From Sterolibacterium sp964521075 (lineage in GTDB: Bacteria > Pseudomonadota > Gammaproteobacteria > Burkholderiales > Rhodocyclaceae): a stretch of 5,904 bases of DNA. The notes beneath the pieces were generated by a model, which ran no database searches, was not told the DNA's origin, and saw nothing but the letters and a program-made list of their open reading frames with translations. Shown piece by piece: positions 5,371 through 5,904 of this stretch. The stretch spans positions 1 to 5,904 of the forward strand of contig CAZFPI010000126.1 in NCBI GenBank assembly GCA_964521075.1. Direction: 5' to 3'. The translations under genes and the position numbers were made by a program. Within the stretch, counting starts at the first letter, position 1; the number at the start of each line of letters is the position of its first letter.

Positions 5371-5904
5371 GCTGATGTCCGCCAGAAAAACTTCAAATTC
5401 CCCTCTCAGGCTGTTGATGAACAGGATGCGTCGGGCGCGTTTCAGGTCGGCCAGGGTGAGGGTGCGTTCGGTGATGCTTCGGGTTTCCAGCAATTCGCGC
5501 CGCCATACGCCATCGAGCAGACCGCACCCGGGCGGCGGGGTGTAACGCTGGCTGTCAATTTCGAGAACGAGGTTGCCGCGTGTGAATTCGGTGAGCTCAC
5601 CTGCTTCGTTGTGCAGCAGGACTTCAAAAATATCTGGCTGCTTTTTCTTTGCTTCTGCGAGTGCTAGATCGAGGTGCTGGCGTTGGGTCGTTTTGTGGTG
5701 CAGGGGAGCTGCATTCCGTGGGAGGGTTTGCGGCATCAGCAGAAAGGTGGGGCGGGGTGGGGTGTCTGGCAGGGGGGCAGTCATGCCGGTGATTCTGCCA
5801 TCGTTTGTCAGGTCGAGGCGCACGCGCCAGCTTCCTGCAGGGTGTTCCCGGGCGGCTTTTGCCAGTTGATCGCGGCAGGCTGTCAGGTCGCAGGGGAAGC
5901 CGAA
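5347..5904 (-). CDS. pabC: Aminodeoxychorismate lyase (PabC) domain, probably the C-terminal part of a PabB-PabC fusion (5' end outside window)
   Basis: The frame stays open to the right edge, giving 185 C-terminal residues; the GTG at 5823 is internal, not a start. The fragment matches the C-terminal region of PLP-dependent fold-IV lyases that convert 4-amino-4-deoxychorismate to p-aminobenzoate plus pyruvate in folate synthesis. Visible features are HHKTTQR, whose Lys (codon 5694-5692, fragment residue 71) fits the PLP lysine; FEVLLHNEAGELTEFTRGN, the conserved Glu/Asn region; TPPPGCGLLDGVWR, a cofactor-phosphate loop; and ILFINSLRGEF near the end. The HKTT form is typical of PabB-PabC fusions in proteobacteria, so a chorismate-binding PabB half probably lies upstream, though that is inference. 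The protein ends with an unusual Pro-rich tail (SPPPEPVP) encoded by a 13-bp tandem repeat. A terminator lies about 95 bases downstream. Confidence 0.88.
   Translation of the reverse strand, partial: FGFPCDLTACRDQLAKAAREHPAGSWRVRLDLTNDGRITGMTAPLPDTPPRPTFLLMPQTLPRNAAPLHHKTTQRQHLDLALAEAKKKQPDIFEVLLHNEAGELTEFTRGNLVLEIDSQRYTPPPGCGLLDGVWRRELLETRSITERTLTLADLKRARRILFINSLRGEFEVFLADISPPPEPVP

Overview
The window looks like chromosomal DNA from a moderately GC-rich Gram-negative bacterium, most likely a betaproteobacterium (perhaps Rhodocyclales-like). This is inferred from the EttA sequence, a PabC-type domain of the kind usually fused to PabB, and two multidomain c-di-GMP proteins; it is not proven. 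I see no phage, transposon, CRISPR, tRNA or rRNA signal.

Layout. Positions 1-707 (minus) hold the N-terminal part of the ABC-F translation factor EttA, cut by the left edge. A divergent intergenic gap (708-892) carries a plausible promoter for a plus-strand gene at 893-2545, which encodes a cyclic-nucleotide-binding domain followed by GGDEF and EAL domains. Convergent to it, after only 36 bases, lies a minus-strand gene at 2582-4876 encoding PAS-GAF-GGDEF-EAL. A gap of roughly 470 bases follows, with no confident protein gene. It holds the promoter of the PAS-GAF gene, a possible small basic ORF, and a plus-strand unit with promoter, about 146 nt of sequence and a strong intrinsic terminator that looks like a small RNA gene. 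Positions 5347-5904 (minus) hold the C-terminal part of an aminodeoxychorismate lyase (PabC) domain, cut by the right edge.

How it works together. The two central proteins should both lower c-di-GMP. Each has a complete set of EAL phosphodiesterase residues, and each has a damaged GGDEF motif (GADEF and SVDEF) with no RxxD inhibitory site. One takes input through a CRP-like cyclic nucleotide domain and the other through PAS and GAF domains. They sit tail to tail between two housekeeping genes for translation control and folate synthesis, and nothing suggests a shared operon with either.

Most worth a second look: the loss of the H-loop His-Asp pair in the first ATPase domain of EttA; the candidate sRNA at about 5107-5252 with an imperfect palindrome over its promoter; the small Arg/Lys-rich ORF whose stop overlaps the start of the PAS-GAF gene; and the two independently degenerated GGDEF domains.
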